Assembly (NCBI GenBank): GCA_905182565.1
Contig: CAJJCB010000015.1
Coordinates: 94,472 to 158,471 of the forward strand
Source of the DNA: Acidimicrobiaceae bacterium
Lineage (GTDB): Bacteria; Actinomycetota; Acidimicrobiia; Acidimicrobiales; Poriferisodalaceae
Direction of reading: 5' to 3'
DNA: 64,000 bases
Shown here: piece after piece, positions 41,246-51,300 of the stretch
How positions within the stretch are numbered: the first letter of the stretch is position 1
Layout: each line of letters opens with the position of its first letter
Position numbers and translations under genes: made by a program
The notes under the pieces: model-generated
What the model was told of the DNA's origin: nothing
Databases searched by the model: none
Seen by the model: the letters and a program-made list of their open reading frames with translations, nothing else

Positions 41246-42136
41246 TTAACTATTTGGAAGATTGTCGCCAATATCTGCAAAACCTGCGGAGTCCAACCAC
41301 CACGAATTACCCATGGGTCGGAGGTACCCGCATGAGGGCCCCCCAAAATGTGTTCCTAAAATCAAGGTGTGATCGTCGCAGTATCGCTCAGCGAAACGCC
41401 GGCGCATGGAAATCGCAGCCGGCTTGTCGACATCAGGCTCACTAGACCAGTGAGGAAATTCGAATTGAATAGGATGATGACAGACGTCACCGGTGATGAT
41501 CGCGTCCTCTCCTCCGGATGAGATGCACACACTGTGGTGGCCTGGGGTGTGACCTGGGGTTGGCTCCAACCAAATAGCGTCATTCAGCTGCATGTCGCTT
41601 TGAACAAGTTCCGCTAAACCAGCATCAATGCATGGTTGAATGCTGTCCCCTACGACGTCACCATAAATTTGTGGTTCCACGCGCCAGTGAGCCCATTCGG
41701 TCTCGCCAAACAGATATCGGGCTTTAGGGAACGTTGGTTGCCAAACACCGTTACGCAGAGACGTATTCCACCCAACGTGGTCGACATGCAGGTGGGTGCA
41801 AATCACAGCGGTAACGTCATCTGGACCAAACCCAGCTTCGGTCATCTTGTCCATAAAATCTGTCTGGAGATTACTCAGTCCAGCAAAATTCGGCCGAGTC
41901 TTGTCATTTCCGGCGCAGGTGTCAACAACGATTTTCTCATCACCAATTTCAATACAAAAAGTATGGAATGAAAGCCGTATACGACCATTTTCGCGATCGG
42001 CAAAGGGTCCCAAGATCCAGCCGTGTTCGAGCAGCGCTGCAGAGTTCGCATCAGGTATCACCGCTTGTCCTGGCCACATCTGCTCCATTTCTACAACTTT
42101 GGTAATTTTGGCTTCGCCAATATTCCACGTCTGCAT
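41246..42136 (-). CDS. MBL-fold metallohydrolase
   Basis: Metallo-beta-lactamase fold hydrolase. The zinc motif is THLHVDHVGWN, with later ligands in PTPGHTPGHHS, ITGDVCHHP and GTHFGGP. The frame is open from 42193, but the ATG at 42136 (MQTWNIGEAKITKV) has GAGGGGA upstream and matches the usual start of this family, giving about 296 aa. The fold is secure; the substrate is unknown, with homologs acting on lactones, esters or thioesters. It is monocistronic by position. Confidence 0.85.
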   Translation of the reverse strand: MQTWNIGEAKITKVVEMEQMWPGQAVIPDANSAALLEHGWILGPFADRENGRIRLSFHTFCIEIGDEKIVVDTCAGNDKTRPNFAGLSNLQTDFMDKMTEAGFGPDDVTAVICTHLHVDHVGWNTSLRNGVWQPTFPKARYLFGETEWAHWRVEPQIYGDVVGDSIQPCIDAGLAELVQSDMQLNDAIWLEPTPGHTPGHHSVCISSGGEDAIITGDVCHHPIQFEFPHWSSEPDVDKPAAISMRRRFAERYCDDHTLILGTHFGGPSCGYLRPMGNSWWLDSAGFADIGDNLPNS

Positions 42137-42413
42137 CTTGTCAATCCCCTCTTGTTTTATTTTGATGACCTCGATAGGCCCCCACATCACCATTACAGCA
42201 TGTTCATAAATAGAAATCTTAAAAGTTTAAGCAGAGGTGCCTTAGCGATACTTCGGAAGTCATTGAAACAAGCGCCCGCTATATGCGCTGCTGAGCAAGA
42301 ACGGAAACTTTTTTCGAGCGCCTCAGATCGGCTACACGAAAGTATTCAGTGGGCTTAGAGCCTAAAGTGACAAAAAGACCTCCTCAAGGGAGTCCGCGGC
42401 CTAGAATCACTGC

Positions 42414-42683
42414 ATGACAGAAGATGACTTTCGCGAACTACTGACGAGTCAAGGCTGCGACGAGCCCCGTGAGAATAACTATTTGGCTGGTTACTCAACC
42501 GAACTGCACACCCACGAGTTCGGTGCTCAGCTCCTGGTCCTCGAAGGAGAATTTATCCTCGAGCTTGAAGATGGCAAGCACATTTTCAAAGCAGGCGAGA
42601 CCTGTCAGGTGCCGTCGGGCACAGTGCACGCTGAGCACACTGGCGAAGTCTTTGCTCGGACACTCGTGGGCCGCACGAATTAA
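42414..42683 (+). CDS. cupin-domain protein
   Basis: Small single-domain cupin (89 aa). Motif 1 is STELHTHEFGAQLLVLEGEF and motif 2 GETCQVPSGTVHAEHTG, each contributing His ligands to a metal site (His in ELHTHEF, VHAEH). Small cupins serve as dioxygenases, isomerases or sugar-binding regulators; no specific role can be given. Start ATG within CACTGCATG. No operon partner. Confidence 0.8.
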   Translation: MTEDDFRELLTSQGCDEPRENNYLAGYSTELHTHEFGAQLLVLEGEFILELEDGKHIFKAGETCQVPSGTVHAEHTGEVFARTLVGRTN

Positions 42684-42953
42684 CGCCAAAAACCTCCCAG
42701 AATAACGGCCTATTGTTTGGTGAGTTGGCTGAACTCGACGTGTTGAAGATGTCTATGGTAGCCAAGTCGGTGCCTGGCTTTTTAGATGTGACTCTGGTGA
42801 AAAAGTTGATCTTGAGAAGCTGCAAAGAAACGCAGGTCTAGCTAAAAACAAGAAAGAAACTTTGTGGCGAGAGCCGTTGAGAATGCATAGCTAGGTATCA
42901 ACGAAAGATAAGCGGAGATAAATATCGGCAGGCTTAATTTAAGTAAATTGCCA

Positions 42954-43355
42954 TTAGCTGCGTGCAAAAAAAGCTTGAAGACCTGGTTCCATTTTTGGGA
43001 CATCAATTTGAAATAGTTCAAGCAACACGTTGTCGGGCGCCGGACACATAATGTATCGCCAGTTGTCGAACTCGCGAATACCCGATCTAAATTTAACGCC
43101 GTTTTTGGTTAGGCGTTCATGCAAGCCAGCTAAATCATCAGTTTGAATACCGATGTGGTGAAAGGCACCAGAGAACTCGCCTCTTGGTTCCTGGTCATAG
43201 ACGTTGAGGCGGCCTCGCCCAATGTTTATGAAAATATTTCTGGCACCCCCAAAGTCACCGTCGTAGGCCACTGAGCCACCGAGGTTTTTGCAGTACCAAT
43301 CAACTGTGGCGTCTATGTCGCTGGCAAAGATATGAACGTGATGCAGATCTTCCAT
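42954..43355 (-). CDS. VOC family (glyoxalase/bleomycin-resistance fold) protein
   Basis: 133-residue vicinal-oxygen-chelate protein. The N-terminal DLHHVHIFASDIDATVDWYC supplies a metal His; AFHHIGIQTDDL and the late DNVLLELFQ strand supply the second His and Glu. Two beta-alpha-beta-beta-beta modules are visible. Substrate unknown (isomerases, dioxygenases and binding proteins share the fold). It is a lone minus-strand gene. Confidence 0.82.
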   Translation of the reverse strand: MEDLHHVHIFASDIDATVDWYCKNLGGSVAYDGDFGGARNIFINIGRGRLNVYDQEPRGEFSGAFHHIGIQTDDLAGLHERLTKNGVKFRSGIREFDNWRYIMCPAPDNVLLELFQIDVPKMEPGLQAFFARS

Positions 43356-43686
43356 ACAAATAATTCTAGGCCCCAGATACTGGTAAATGCTTTGGCCGCA
43401 AGTGTGATCCAGGAAGAGACGAATCAGCGCTACTCAACAATATGTTTCTTCTTGGGTCTGTCTAAATCGGAGCTTTGTTTACTCCCAAGGAGCGGAATCC
43501 AGCTGAATAGCTTTACCTGATGGCTTTGTGAATATAGCCATATAGAGGGCGCTCAGAATCAGCATCGAAATAGATGCTATTGCACACACTCGGCGTCACA
43601 GCGAAGTGACTGCATTTCAGCTAAGAGAAACATCATCCCAGTCTCGGGTCTATCGAAAGTAGGTGTTTGTATGGGAAACTAGTGAT
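43356..43686. other. intergenic region with small hairpins
   Basis: 331 bases between divergent genes, no gene supported. Two short stems are seen: AGCATC-GAAATA-GATGCT near 43562-43579 and GTCAC...GTGAC near 43596-43610, about 80-120 bp upstream of the DUF3237 start. They could be operator sites. Confidence 0.35.
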
Positions 43687-44109
43687 ATGGCAAAACAAAC
43701 CCTTGATGTAGAACATTTATTTACCTTGAGCCTAGATGTGGCCGATGGCGCCCGTGTAGTGAAGAACGGCCCTCAAGGAACTCGAATTGTTGCAAGCGTA
43801 AGCGGAGGGACCTTTACCGGCGAACGACTCAACGGGACCGTAGTTCCGCCGGGCGGAGATTGGGTGACTAGTCGTAACAACAAAACAATGCAGTTAGATG
43901 TCCGGCTATTGTTGATCACCGACGATGACGTCCCGATTCTCATGCAATATAAGGGAATCGGCAACCTTGAGACGGGAACCGTTACATCCGCTCCTCAGTT
44001 CGAGACAGGTGGTGAACGTTATCTGTGGCTTAACGATGTGCAGGCGATCGGAAAGGGAACTCTTGGTTCCGATGGTGGGGTTAGCTACGAAATTTATTTA
44101 GTTGTGTAA
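43687..44109 (+). CDS. DUF3237 family protein
   Basis: 140-residue protein with the DUF3237 pattern: an early strand LFTLSLDVADG, the VSGGTFTGERLNGTVVPPGGDW core, LLLITDDDVPILMQYKGIG and a C-terminal TLGSDGGVSYEIYLVV. The fold is a beta-barrel; the function is unknown, though homologs sit near aromatic- or steroid-degradation genes. An upstream GTG start (43663) is possible, but ATG 43687 matches family starts. Confidence 0.8.
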   Translation: MAKQTLDVEHLFTLSLDVADGARVVKNGPQGTRIVASVSGGTFTGERLNGTVVPPGGDWVTSRNNKTMQLDVRLLLITDDDVPILMQYKGIGNLETGTVTSAPQFETGGERYLWLNDVQAIGKGTLGSDGGVSYEIYLVV

Positions 44110-44167
44110 GACTATTAGTTACTGAGCAGCCTCTGCGAGTTTTGGTGACTGCTTCGAAAGCGAACAT

Positions 44168-45445
44168 TTATTTGTAAGTGACAGAAAAAACTGATGGCTG
44201 CGCGTATGTCGCAAGAGGAAGGCGTTTTTTGTCAACATCTTGAGTGTTTCCGTTTCCGAGTTTCCAAAGAGGTAGGGCGATGCCAACAGCCAAGGTAGAG
44301 ACCACTATCGAAGCAACGATCGCTATTGTGTAGCTGCCTGTTGCGTCTATAACCGCACCGGCTGCAATGGGGCCTATCAAGGCGCCGATTCCTGCGGACG
44401 TATACAGAACCCCCAGAACACCACCCAAGCCTTGAAGCCCAAATATGCCAGCGGCAGCCACTGGGCTAAGCGCTACATAGCCTCCGTATCCAACGCCCAA
44501 AAGCGCTGCGAAGGCTAGGAGAAGAATATAGTTTCCGCCGGCGAGTAGCCAAATAGTGTAAGCGACAGGTTGCACACAAAAACATAAGACGACTAGCGGT
44601 AGTACACCAACACGCAATCCCAGAATCCCAAGGCCAAGGCGGCCCAAGACGCTGCCTAAACCAAGCGAGGTGATTAAAAAGGCGGCGGTACTTGAAGAAA
44701 TTCCTTGTTCTTTGGCGTATTGAACAAGGAAGACAAATGGCACGAAAAGAGCCAATGACATGGATAGGCCAGAAAAATATAAGCGCCAGAAAACTAAGCG
44801 TTTTACTGCAGATTTAACTGCTGCGATACTTGCAGAAACAGGCGATGGAGGAGTAGGGGGGCGAAACGAAAGAAGAGCACAAACGAAATAAATGGCGATG
44901 CTGCCGATTCCCATTATCTCAAACGCATTTCTCCATCCATATGAGGTGATCAGTCTTTCGCAAACTGGAACGAGGAACAGAGTGCCGAGTCCTATTCCTG
45001 CTGTGTTGACTCCCAGAGCCAGAGTTCTATGTTTGACGAACCAGGCTCCGGTAGCCACGCTCATGGGGACGAGGTATGACCCAATACCCAGACCGACGCC
45101 GAGGCTGTAGGTAATGGTGCCGACTAAGAGACTCTGTGCTTGAGCCGTAAACCAGAGACCCCCTCCCATGAATAGGGCCCCGATTGCGATAAGGCGTCGC
45201 GCCCCAAATTTATCGGCTAGCGGACCGGCTATTAAAAAAAAAAAAAAAAACAAAAATGTGGTAACAGCCATCAGAGCAGCTACTCCGGAAAGGCTTGCAT
45301 CGAATTCCTCGACCATTTGTCCGACAGCGGTTGCAAATGAGTAGAAAATCCCGAATGTCCAGGCGTTGATTAAGCAGCCGGCGCTTGCGACCACCCATCC
45401 TCGAGCAGAGTCGGGTTTCTTTATTGAATTATTGGTGCGACTCAT
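44168..45445 (-). CDS. MFS transporter, 12 membrane helices
   Basis: 425-residue major facilitator. Twelve hydrophobic segments are visible in two sets of six; the loop motif between helices 2 and 3 is GPLADKFGARRL. It resembles the oxalate/formate and monocarboxylate branch (MCT-like), often importing small acids. The 17-bp homopolymer at 45234-45250 (T-run on the coding strand) encodes five successive Phe in helix 2; a one-base slip there would truncate the protein. The start ATG at 45445 is 7 nt after the neighbouring SDR gene, so they are likely cotranscribed. Confidence 0.88.
   Translation of the reverse strand: MSRTNNSIKKPDSARGWVVASAGCLINAWTFGIFYSFATAVGQMVEEFDASLSGVAALMAVTTFLFFFFFLIAGPLADKFGARRLIAIGALFMGGGLWFTAQAQSLLVGTITYSLGVGLGIGSYLVPMSVATGAWFVKHRTLALGVNTAGIGLGTLFLVPVCERLITSYGWRNAFEIMGIGSIAIYFVCALLSFRPPTPPSPVSASIAAVKSAVKRLVFWRLYFSGLSMSLALFVPFVFLVQYAKEQGISSSTAAFLITSLGLGSVLGRLGLGILGLRVGVLPLVVLCFCVQPVAYTIWLLAGGNYILLLAFAALLGVGYGGYVALSPVAAAGIFGLQGLGGVLGVLYTSAGIGALIGPIAAGAVIDATGSYTIAIVASIVVSTLAVGIALPLWKLGNGNTQDVDKKRLPLATYAQPSVFSVTYK
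45234..45250. repeat. 17-bp poly-A (poly-T coding) tract in transporter gene
   Basis: Seventeen consecutive A on the plus strand, followed by C and five more A. On the coding strand it lies about 200 nt after the transporter start, within a codon run for Phe. The length is well above chance for this base composition. Confidence 0.95.
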
Positions 45446-45452
45446 TAATTAG

Positions 45453-46136
45453 TTACCGCTGGACCCATCCGCCGGCGAAAGGAATCGCTTGGCCGACAAA
45501 AAAATCACTCTCATTGCTAGCCAAGAATGCAGCTAGTTGAGCATCTTCTCTTGAAGTCGCTAAGCGTCCTAAAGGCACTTGGCGTTTTAAGGAGGATTTA
45601 AAGCTCTCTTGGGACGTAAGCTCATGAGGGTAATAGTCAGGATTCTCGACGTAGTTCTGAGCTATCAGGTTCATTTGGATATTCTGTGGTGCTATTTCAA
45701 TTCCTACGGATTGAACATAGCTAACTTGAGCGCCGCGAGCTGCGCTGTACGCAGCCAGTGTTTTCATTCCTTTGAGAGCGGATGCGCTGCCGTAGACAAC
45801 TATTTTCCCTGCCTTGCGCTCGATCATTTGAGGTAGAACGGCCCTCGTTAATCTGTGCAGCGGGTAGACCATCACATCAAAACATTCTGCAAAGTTCTCG
45901 TCATTAAGTTCATGTGTTGGAATTCCCCCGAAGGAAGGCGCAGCTAAATTAACTATTAATACGTCAACCTGTCCGGCCGTTTCGATAAGAGCGGAGGCTG
46001 CGCCGCTATCCATCAAATTGGAGTAGTCGGCGATTACCTCAGCACCTTCTTCTTCGAAAACTTTTATGGTTGGAGCTCCCATGAAATCATTGGCGTTGGT
46101 AACAACGACTCGTTTGTTTGCTAAGCGTTGGCTCAT
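45453..46136 (-). CDS. divergent SDR-fold protein
   Basis: 227-residue short-chain dehydrogenase-like protein. The fold is recognisable (VVVTNANDFMG, VDVLIVNLAAPSF, GKIVVYGSASALK, then FAGGW near the end), but key motifs are changed: the TGxxxGxG cofactor loop reads TNANDFMG, and the catalytic YxxxK reads YSAAR. It may be inactive, use another cofactor geometry, or act as a scaffold. It sits directly upstream of an MFS transporter (7 nt), suggesting a joint role in handling a small acid. Confidence 0.78.
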   Translation of the reverse strand: MSQRLANKRVVVTNANDFMGAPTIKVFEEEGAEVIADYSNLMDSGAASALIETAGQVDVLIVNLAAPSFGGIPTHELNDENFAECFDVMVYPLHRLTRAVLPQMIERKAGKIVVYGSASALKGMKTLAAYSAARGAQVSYVQSVGIEIAPQNIQMNLIAQNYVENPDYYPHELTSQESFKSSLKRQVPLGRLATSREDAQLAAFLASNESDFFVGQAIPFAGGWVQR

Positions 46137-46282
46137 GTTTACAGGCTAGACGTGCGGGCACTCTTGTGCCGCCTGGATGCCGCTCTGATATGTGTCCATT
46201 CAGACATATTCACAGAAAATTTGAGCGCGGCTGATGCTGTTCTAATATTTCACACAAGGTGCTTTTGTGTTCGGTATAAGCT

Positions 46283-46696
46283 GTGGCTATGGAAATAGCG
46301 ATCGGACTTGATTACGTAAAAGAGAATTCTCGAGCGATTTTAGCGACACGACGTAAAGATGGCACGCCACAGATGTCTCCTGTGACGCTCGCAGTAGTTG
46401 ACGAAACAATATTGATGAGTACTCGCGAGACAGCAATAAAGACATGGAATTTGCGGCGGTCACCGACTTCGTGGCTCTGTGTCTTCCCAGATAAATGGAT
46501 GGGTCGTTGGGTTCAACTTACTTGTACCGCAACTGTAGTCAGTCAGCCAGATGCTATGGAACAGCTGGTCTCTTATTACAGAACCCTAAACGGTGAGCAC
46601 CCTGATTGGGATGATTACCGACGGGCAATGGCGGCGGATCAAAGATGTATGGTTCATTTCAATATCGAAAGTGTCGGACCTGATAAGCAGGGTTGA
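46283..46696 (+). CDS. PPOX-class flavin/F420-binding protein
   Basis: 137-residue split-barrel protein of the pyridoxamine-phosphate-oxidase-like class. The segments NSRAILATRRKDGTPQMSPV and TAIKTWNLRRSPTSWLCVFP match the F420-dependent Rv1155-type subfamily, with a C-terminal RCMVHFNIESV. Such proteins reduce biliverdin, enones or other electrophiles with reduced F420; the subfamily assignment is by eye. GTG start at 46283 (ATG two codons later). Divergent from the SDR gene. Confidence 0.82.
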   Translation: MAMEIAIGLDYVKENSRAILATRRKDGTPQMSPVTLAVVDETILMSTRETAIKTWNLRRSPTSWLCVFPDKWMGRWVQLTCTATVVSQPDAMEQLVSYYRTLNGEHPDWDDYRRAMAADQRCMVHFNIESVGPDKQG

Positions 46697-46799
46697 TGAT
46701 CCCGTTTCCTTAACTTCGTTCTCGTTCGGATTGGGAACAGCAATCTATTTTTAACGGAAATAAGTAAGCTACGCAGTCTTTAAATTGTGCATTCCATTA

Positions 46800-48257
46800 T
46801 TACGATAATGGGCGGTCAGTTGGTTGTATCGCAATAGGAAGGGTGCTCGATCCAGAGAGAGCTAAGTCCACAGCTGCAGCACATGAACGCCCCTCAGCTA
46901 TAGCCCATACGATAAGGCTTTGCCCTCTTCCCATATCTCCGCACACCCAAATATTATTAATATTAGTTTCGTAGCTTGCATTGCGAACAACGTTGCTTCT
47001 TTCGTCAAGGCTGATACCGACTTGGCTAAACAATCCGTTGTCTTCTGGTCCGGTAAAGCCCATTGCTAGAAAAACGAGGTCTGCTTCGATCTCGAAGTCT
47101 GAGTTCGCTACCTTCTGGAATTTGCCTTCTACCATTTCAACTTCATGGGCTGCGAGCCCTCGGAGATTACCTTCGCCATCTCCTAAAAATTTTTCAGTGT
47201 TGACCGAATAAAGCCGATCACCACCTTCTTCGTGTGCAGAAGTAATTTTGTAGGTCATTGGGAACGTTGGCCACGGGTTAGAAGCTAATCGATCTTGGGG
47301 AGGTTGTGGCATGATCTCAAACTGTTGAATATCTTCGGCCCCTTGACGATGAGCGGTCCCGAGACAATCTGCTCCGGTGTCACCACCACCAATAATTACT
47401 ACTTTCTTATCCTTGGCATTCACCGGCACATCATCCACGGACATGTCGCCCATTTGGGCCCGATTCGCCCAAGGTAGGTATTCCATTGCCTGGTAAATTC
47501 CTACGAGCTCTCGGCCTGGTATCGGTAGATCTCGTGCTCGTGTCGCTCCGCCCGCCAGAACTACCGCATCAAAATCTTCCATCAGGGTTTCCATGGCGAT
47601 GTCGGTCCCAATATCGGTGCTTGTTCGGAAAACAGTGCCTTCTGCTTCCATCTGATTTACGCGCCGGTCTATTTGTTGTTTCTCCATTTTGAATTCGGGA
47701 ATCCCATAACGAAGTAAACCCCCGATTCGATCTGCTCGCTCGAAAACCGTAACGTCATGGCCAGCTCGAGTAAGTTGCTGCGCCGCCGCAAGCCCTGCTG
47801 GTCCTGAACCGACTACAGCAGCGGATTTACCCGACTTTGAAGTAGGAAGAATAGGTTTCACCCAACCTAGCTTCCAAGCCTTGTCAATTATGGCTACTTC
47901 GACTTGTTTAATCGCAACTGGGTCTTGGTTTATGCCCAAGACACACGCACCTTCGCACGGAGCTGGGCAAAGTCTCCCAGTAAACTCTGGGAAATTATTC
48001 GTAGCGTGAAGACGTTCAATAGCATCCTCCCACCGGTCGCGATAGACGAGGTCATTCCAATCAGGAATTATGTTGCCAAGAGGACATCCGTTGTTGCAAA
48101 ATGGAATTCCGCAATCCATGCACCGGCTTGCCTGTTGTTGCAGTTTTTCGTCGCTGAAGTCCTCGTGGACTTCGTTCCAATCCATAAGGCGAATTTGAAC
48201 AGGTCGCCGAGACGGAAGCTCCCTTTGGTGTTTTAAAAAACCTTTGATGTCAGCCAT
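46800..48257 (-). CDS. gltD: glutamate synthase, small subunit
   Basis: NADPH-oxidising, electron-feeding subunit of glutamate synthase. The N-terminal ferredoxin-like region has cysteines in RCMDCGIPFCNNGCPLGN and GRLCPAPCEGACVLG (4Fe-4S clusters). The FAD site is VVGSGPAGLAAAQQLTRAG (about residues 148-166), the NADPH site is VVIIGGGDTGADCLGTAHR, and MGFTGPE lies near the end. At 485 aa it is standard. It follows gltB by 52 nt on the same strand, forming gltBD for ammonia assimilation. Confidence 0.96.
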   Translation of the reverse strand: MADIKGFLKHQRELPSRRPVQIRLMDWNEVHEDFSDEKLQQQASRCMDCGIPFCNNGCPLGNIIPDWNDLVYRDRWEDAIERLHATNNFPEFTGRLCPAPCEGACVLGINQDPVAIKQVEVAIIDKAWKLGWVKPILPTSKSGKSAAVVGSGPAGLAAAQQLTRAGHDVTVFERADRIGGLLRYGIPEFKMEKQQIDRRVNQMEAEGTVFRTSTDIGTDIAMETLMEDFDAVVLAGGATRARDLPIPGRELVGIYQAMEYLPWANRAQMGDMSVDDVPVNAKDKKVVIIGGGDTGADCLGTAHRQGAEDIQQFEIMPQPPQDRLASNPWPTFPMTYKITSAHEEGGDRLYSVNTEKFLGDGEGNLRGLAAHEVEMVEGKFQKVANSDFEIEADLVFLAMGFTGPEDNGLFSQVGISLDERSNVVRNASYETNINNIWVCGDMGRGQSLIVWAIAEGRSCAAAVDLALSGSSTLPIAIQPTDRPLS

Positions 48258-48309
48258 GCGTAAGTGTTTTCCGGTATTTGGTTTGAATATTGGTCATTGT
48301 GGGGTCCTT

Positions 48310-51300
48310 CTAGCGAATCGAAGCTGCCATGATGGCTTCTTCCACGTTGCGCCCTTGCTCTTCTGCACTGCTAATTGCCTCGAGGACTCGTCTGTAATCT
48401 TTTGGCATAACTTTTTTAAAGTGCCTACTATTTTGGTGCCAACGCTTAAGAACCTGTTCGGCGATAGCGGAACCGGTTTCTAGGGCGTGATGTCCGAGAA
48501 ATTCTCTTATGAATTCAGTATCCTCTTCAGATAAGAATACTTCTAAATCCACCATCTCGGTGTTAAGGCTTCGGTGGAAAATGCCTTGAGGGTCGTACAC
48601 GTAGGCCATGCCGCCGGACATTCCTGCGCCGAAATTTCTCCCAGTTGGACCTAGGATAATTACCTTCCCTCCGGTCATGTATTCACAAGCGTGATCTCCA
48701 ACCCCTTCGACAACTGCAATTGCGCCCGAGTTCCTAACGCAGAATCGTTCGCCAACTATGCCACGAATAAAAACTTCTCCGGCGGTAGCGCCGTAAAGTA
48801 GGACGTTTCCGGCAATGATGTTGTCTTCTGCAACGAAGTCGGGATGAGATGACGCAGGTGGCCTGACAATAAGTCGGCCTCCGGACAGTCCTTTACCTAG
48901 GAAGTCATTTGTGTCGCCTTCGAGACGCATAGTCATGCCCGAAGGAATGAATGCCCCTAGGCTCTGACCGCCAGAACCGGTCATGTTGATTTCAACTGTG
49001 TCTCTAGGAAGCCCTGGCCCGCCGTAGATCTTAGTTATCTCATGCCCGAGCAAGGTACCTACGGTGCGATGTATGTTTCGTACTTCCGTATTTATGGTAA
49101 CTTTTTCTTTATTTTGCAATGCGGGTTGAGCTAGCTCGATCAATTTTTGATCCAGGGACTTCGCCAGACCATGATCTTGCTTTTTGGAACAGAAACGAGT
49201 TTGTTCCCATGGAGATGTGGGAACGTGAAGGAGCGGAGACAGGTCTAAGCCATCGGCTTTCCAATGTGAAATAGCTCTATCTGGCTCTAAGCGGTCGACC
49301 CTGCCCACGGCTTCTTCGATGGAACGAAACCCGAGCTCAGCTAAGTACTCCCGTACCTCTTGAGCAATGTATTCGAAGAAGTTGACTACGAACTCTGCTT
49401 TTCCAGAAAACCGAGATCGGAGTTCCTTGTTTTGAGTTGCTACTCCTACGGGGCAAGTGTCTAAATGGCAAACCCTCATCATTACGCAACCAGATACTAC
49501 GAGTGGGGCTGTGGCGAATCCGAATTCTTCAGCTCCTAGCAAAGCTGCGATAATGACATCTCGACCTGTTTTTAACTGACCATCGGTTTGGACAACGATT
49601 CGATCGCGTAAACCATTGATTAATAAAGTTTGCTGGGTTTCTGCGAGGCCCAGTTCCCATGGCCCTCCGGCATGTTTCAAAGAAGTTAAAGGTGATGCGC
49701 CCGTACCACCGTCATGGCCGGAAATTAAAACAACATCGGCCTTAGCTTTAGAAACGCCTGCGGCGACGGTTCCAACGCCCACTTCGGCTACGAGTTTCAC
49801 ATGGACCCGCGCATCTGGATTGGCATTTTTGAGATCGTGAACTAACTGTTTAAGATCTTCGATTGAGTAAATGTCATGGTGAGGCGGTGGCGAGATCAGC
49901 CCAACGCCAGGGGTGGAATGGCGAGTCTTAGCGATCCAAGGCCATACTTTTGCTCCAGGGAGTTGCCCGCCTTCCCCTGGTTTCGCTCCTTGAGCCATTT
50001 TTATTTGAATATCATCAGAGTTAACTAAATATTCCGAAGTGACACCGAATCTTCCCGATGCAACTTGTTTAATGGCTGATCGTCTCAGATCTCCGTTTTC
50101 GTCCGGAGTGAAGCGGTCTGAGTCCTCGCCACCTTCGCCGGTGTTGGATTTTCCACCAATCCGGTTCATCGCGATGGCGAGTGTCTCATGTGCTTCGGCA
50201 GATATAGAGCCATAGCTCATAGCACCAGTAGAAAAGCGTTTGAGGATATCGCTCGAGGGCTCGACGTCTTCTATAGGGATGGGGCCATCTTCAGAGGGCT
50301 TTATGGTCAGAAGGCCTCTAATAGTCGCTAACTTTTCCGATTGTTCATCTATGAGTTCGGTGTATTCTTTGAATAGATCATAGCGACCAACCCTTGTTGC
50401 ATGCTGAAGCTTATAAACAGTTTCTGGATTGAACAGGTGATGCTCGCCTTCTCTGCGCCATTGGTATTCTCCACCTGCCCAAAGCTCGCGATGAGCTAGC
50501 TTTTCTGGGTTTAGCTGATAAGCGAAAGCATGTCTAAGAGCTACTTCTTTTGCGACTATATCGATACCGATCCCACTCAACTTCGATTTTGTTCCTAAGA
50601 AGTAAGTATCAATTAGTTCCTTTGATACACCTACAGCTTCAAATACTTGAGCACCGGTATAGCTAGCAACAGTAGATATACCCATCTTCGACATAATTTT
50701 CAGAACGCCTTTAGAGCAAGCTTTTATGTAGTTGCGGAATGCTTGCTCTTCAGTGATTTCGTTAATAATTCCTTCCTTGATCATGTCGCTGATCGATTCG
50801 AACGCAAGATATGGATTCACGGCTCCTGCGCCGTAACCGAGAAGTAATGCCATGTGGTGCACTTCTCGAGCATCACCGCACTCAACAATTAGGCCAACCT
50901 TAGTTCGTGTTTGTTCACGTATTAGGTGGTGATGGACAGCTCCGGTTAACAGGAGCGATGGGATGGGCGCTTGGGTTTTATCGCTAAATCGATCCGAAAG
51001 CACGATAATTTTTGCGCCATCTTCAATGGCTTTCGACACGTTTTTTTGAATATTTTCGATAGAACGCTGCATGCCAGGCCCACCATCAGCGACTGGGTAT
51101 AGGCCATCGATAGTGAAAGATTTAAAGTCTGGGTTCTCGGATGATTCGTTAAGGTAGGTAATTTTTGCTAATTCTTCGTTTGAAAGAACTGGGTGTGGGA
51201 TTACTATTTGCCGGCAAGAATCAGGTCCTGGTTCCAGGAGGTTTGTTTCTGGGCCAAGGACCGAAGACGTCGAAGTTACTAACTCTTCTCTGATGGCATC

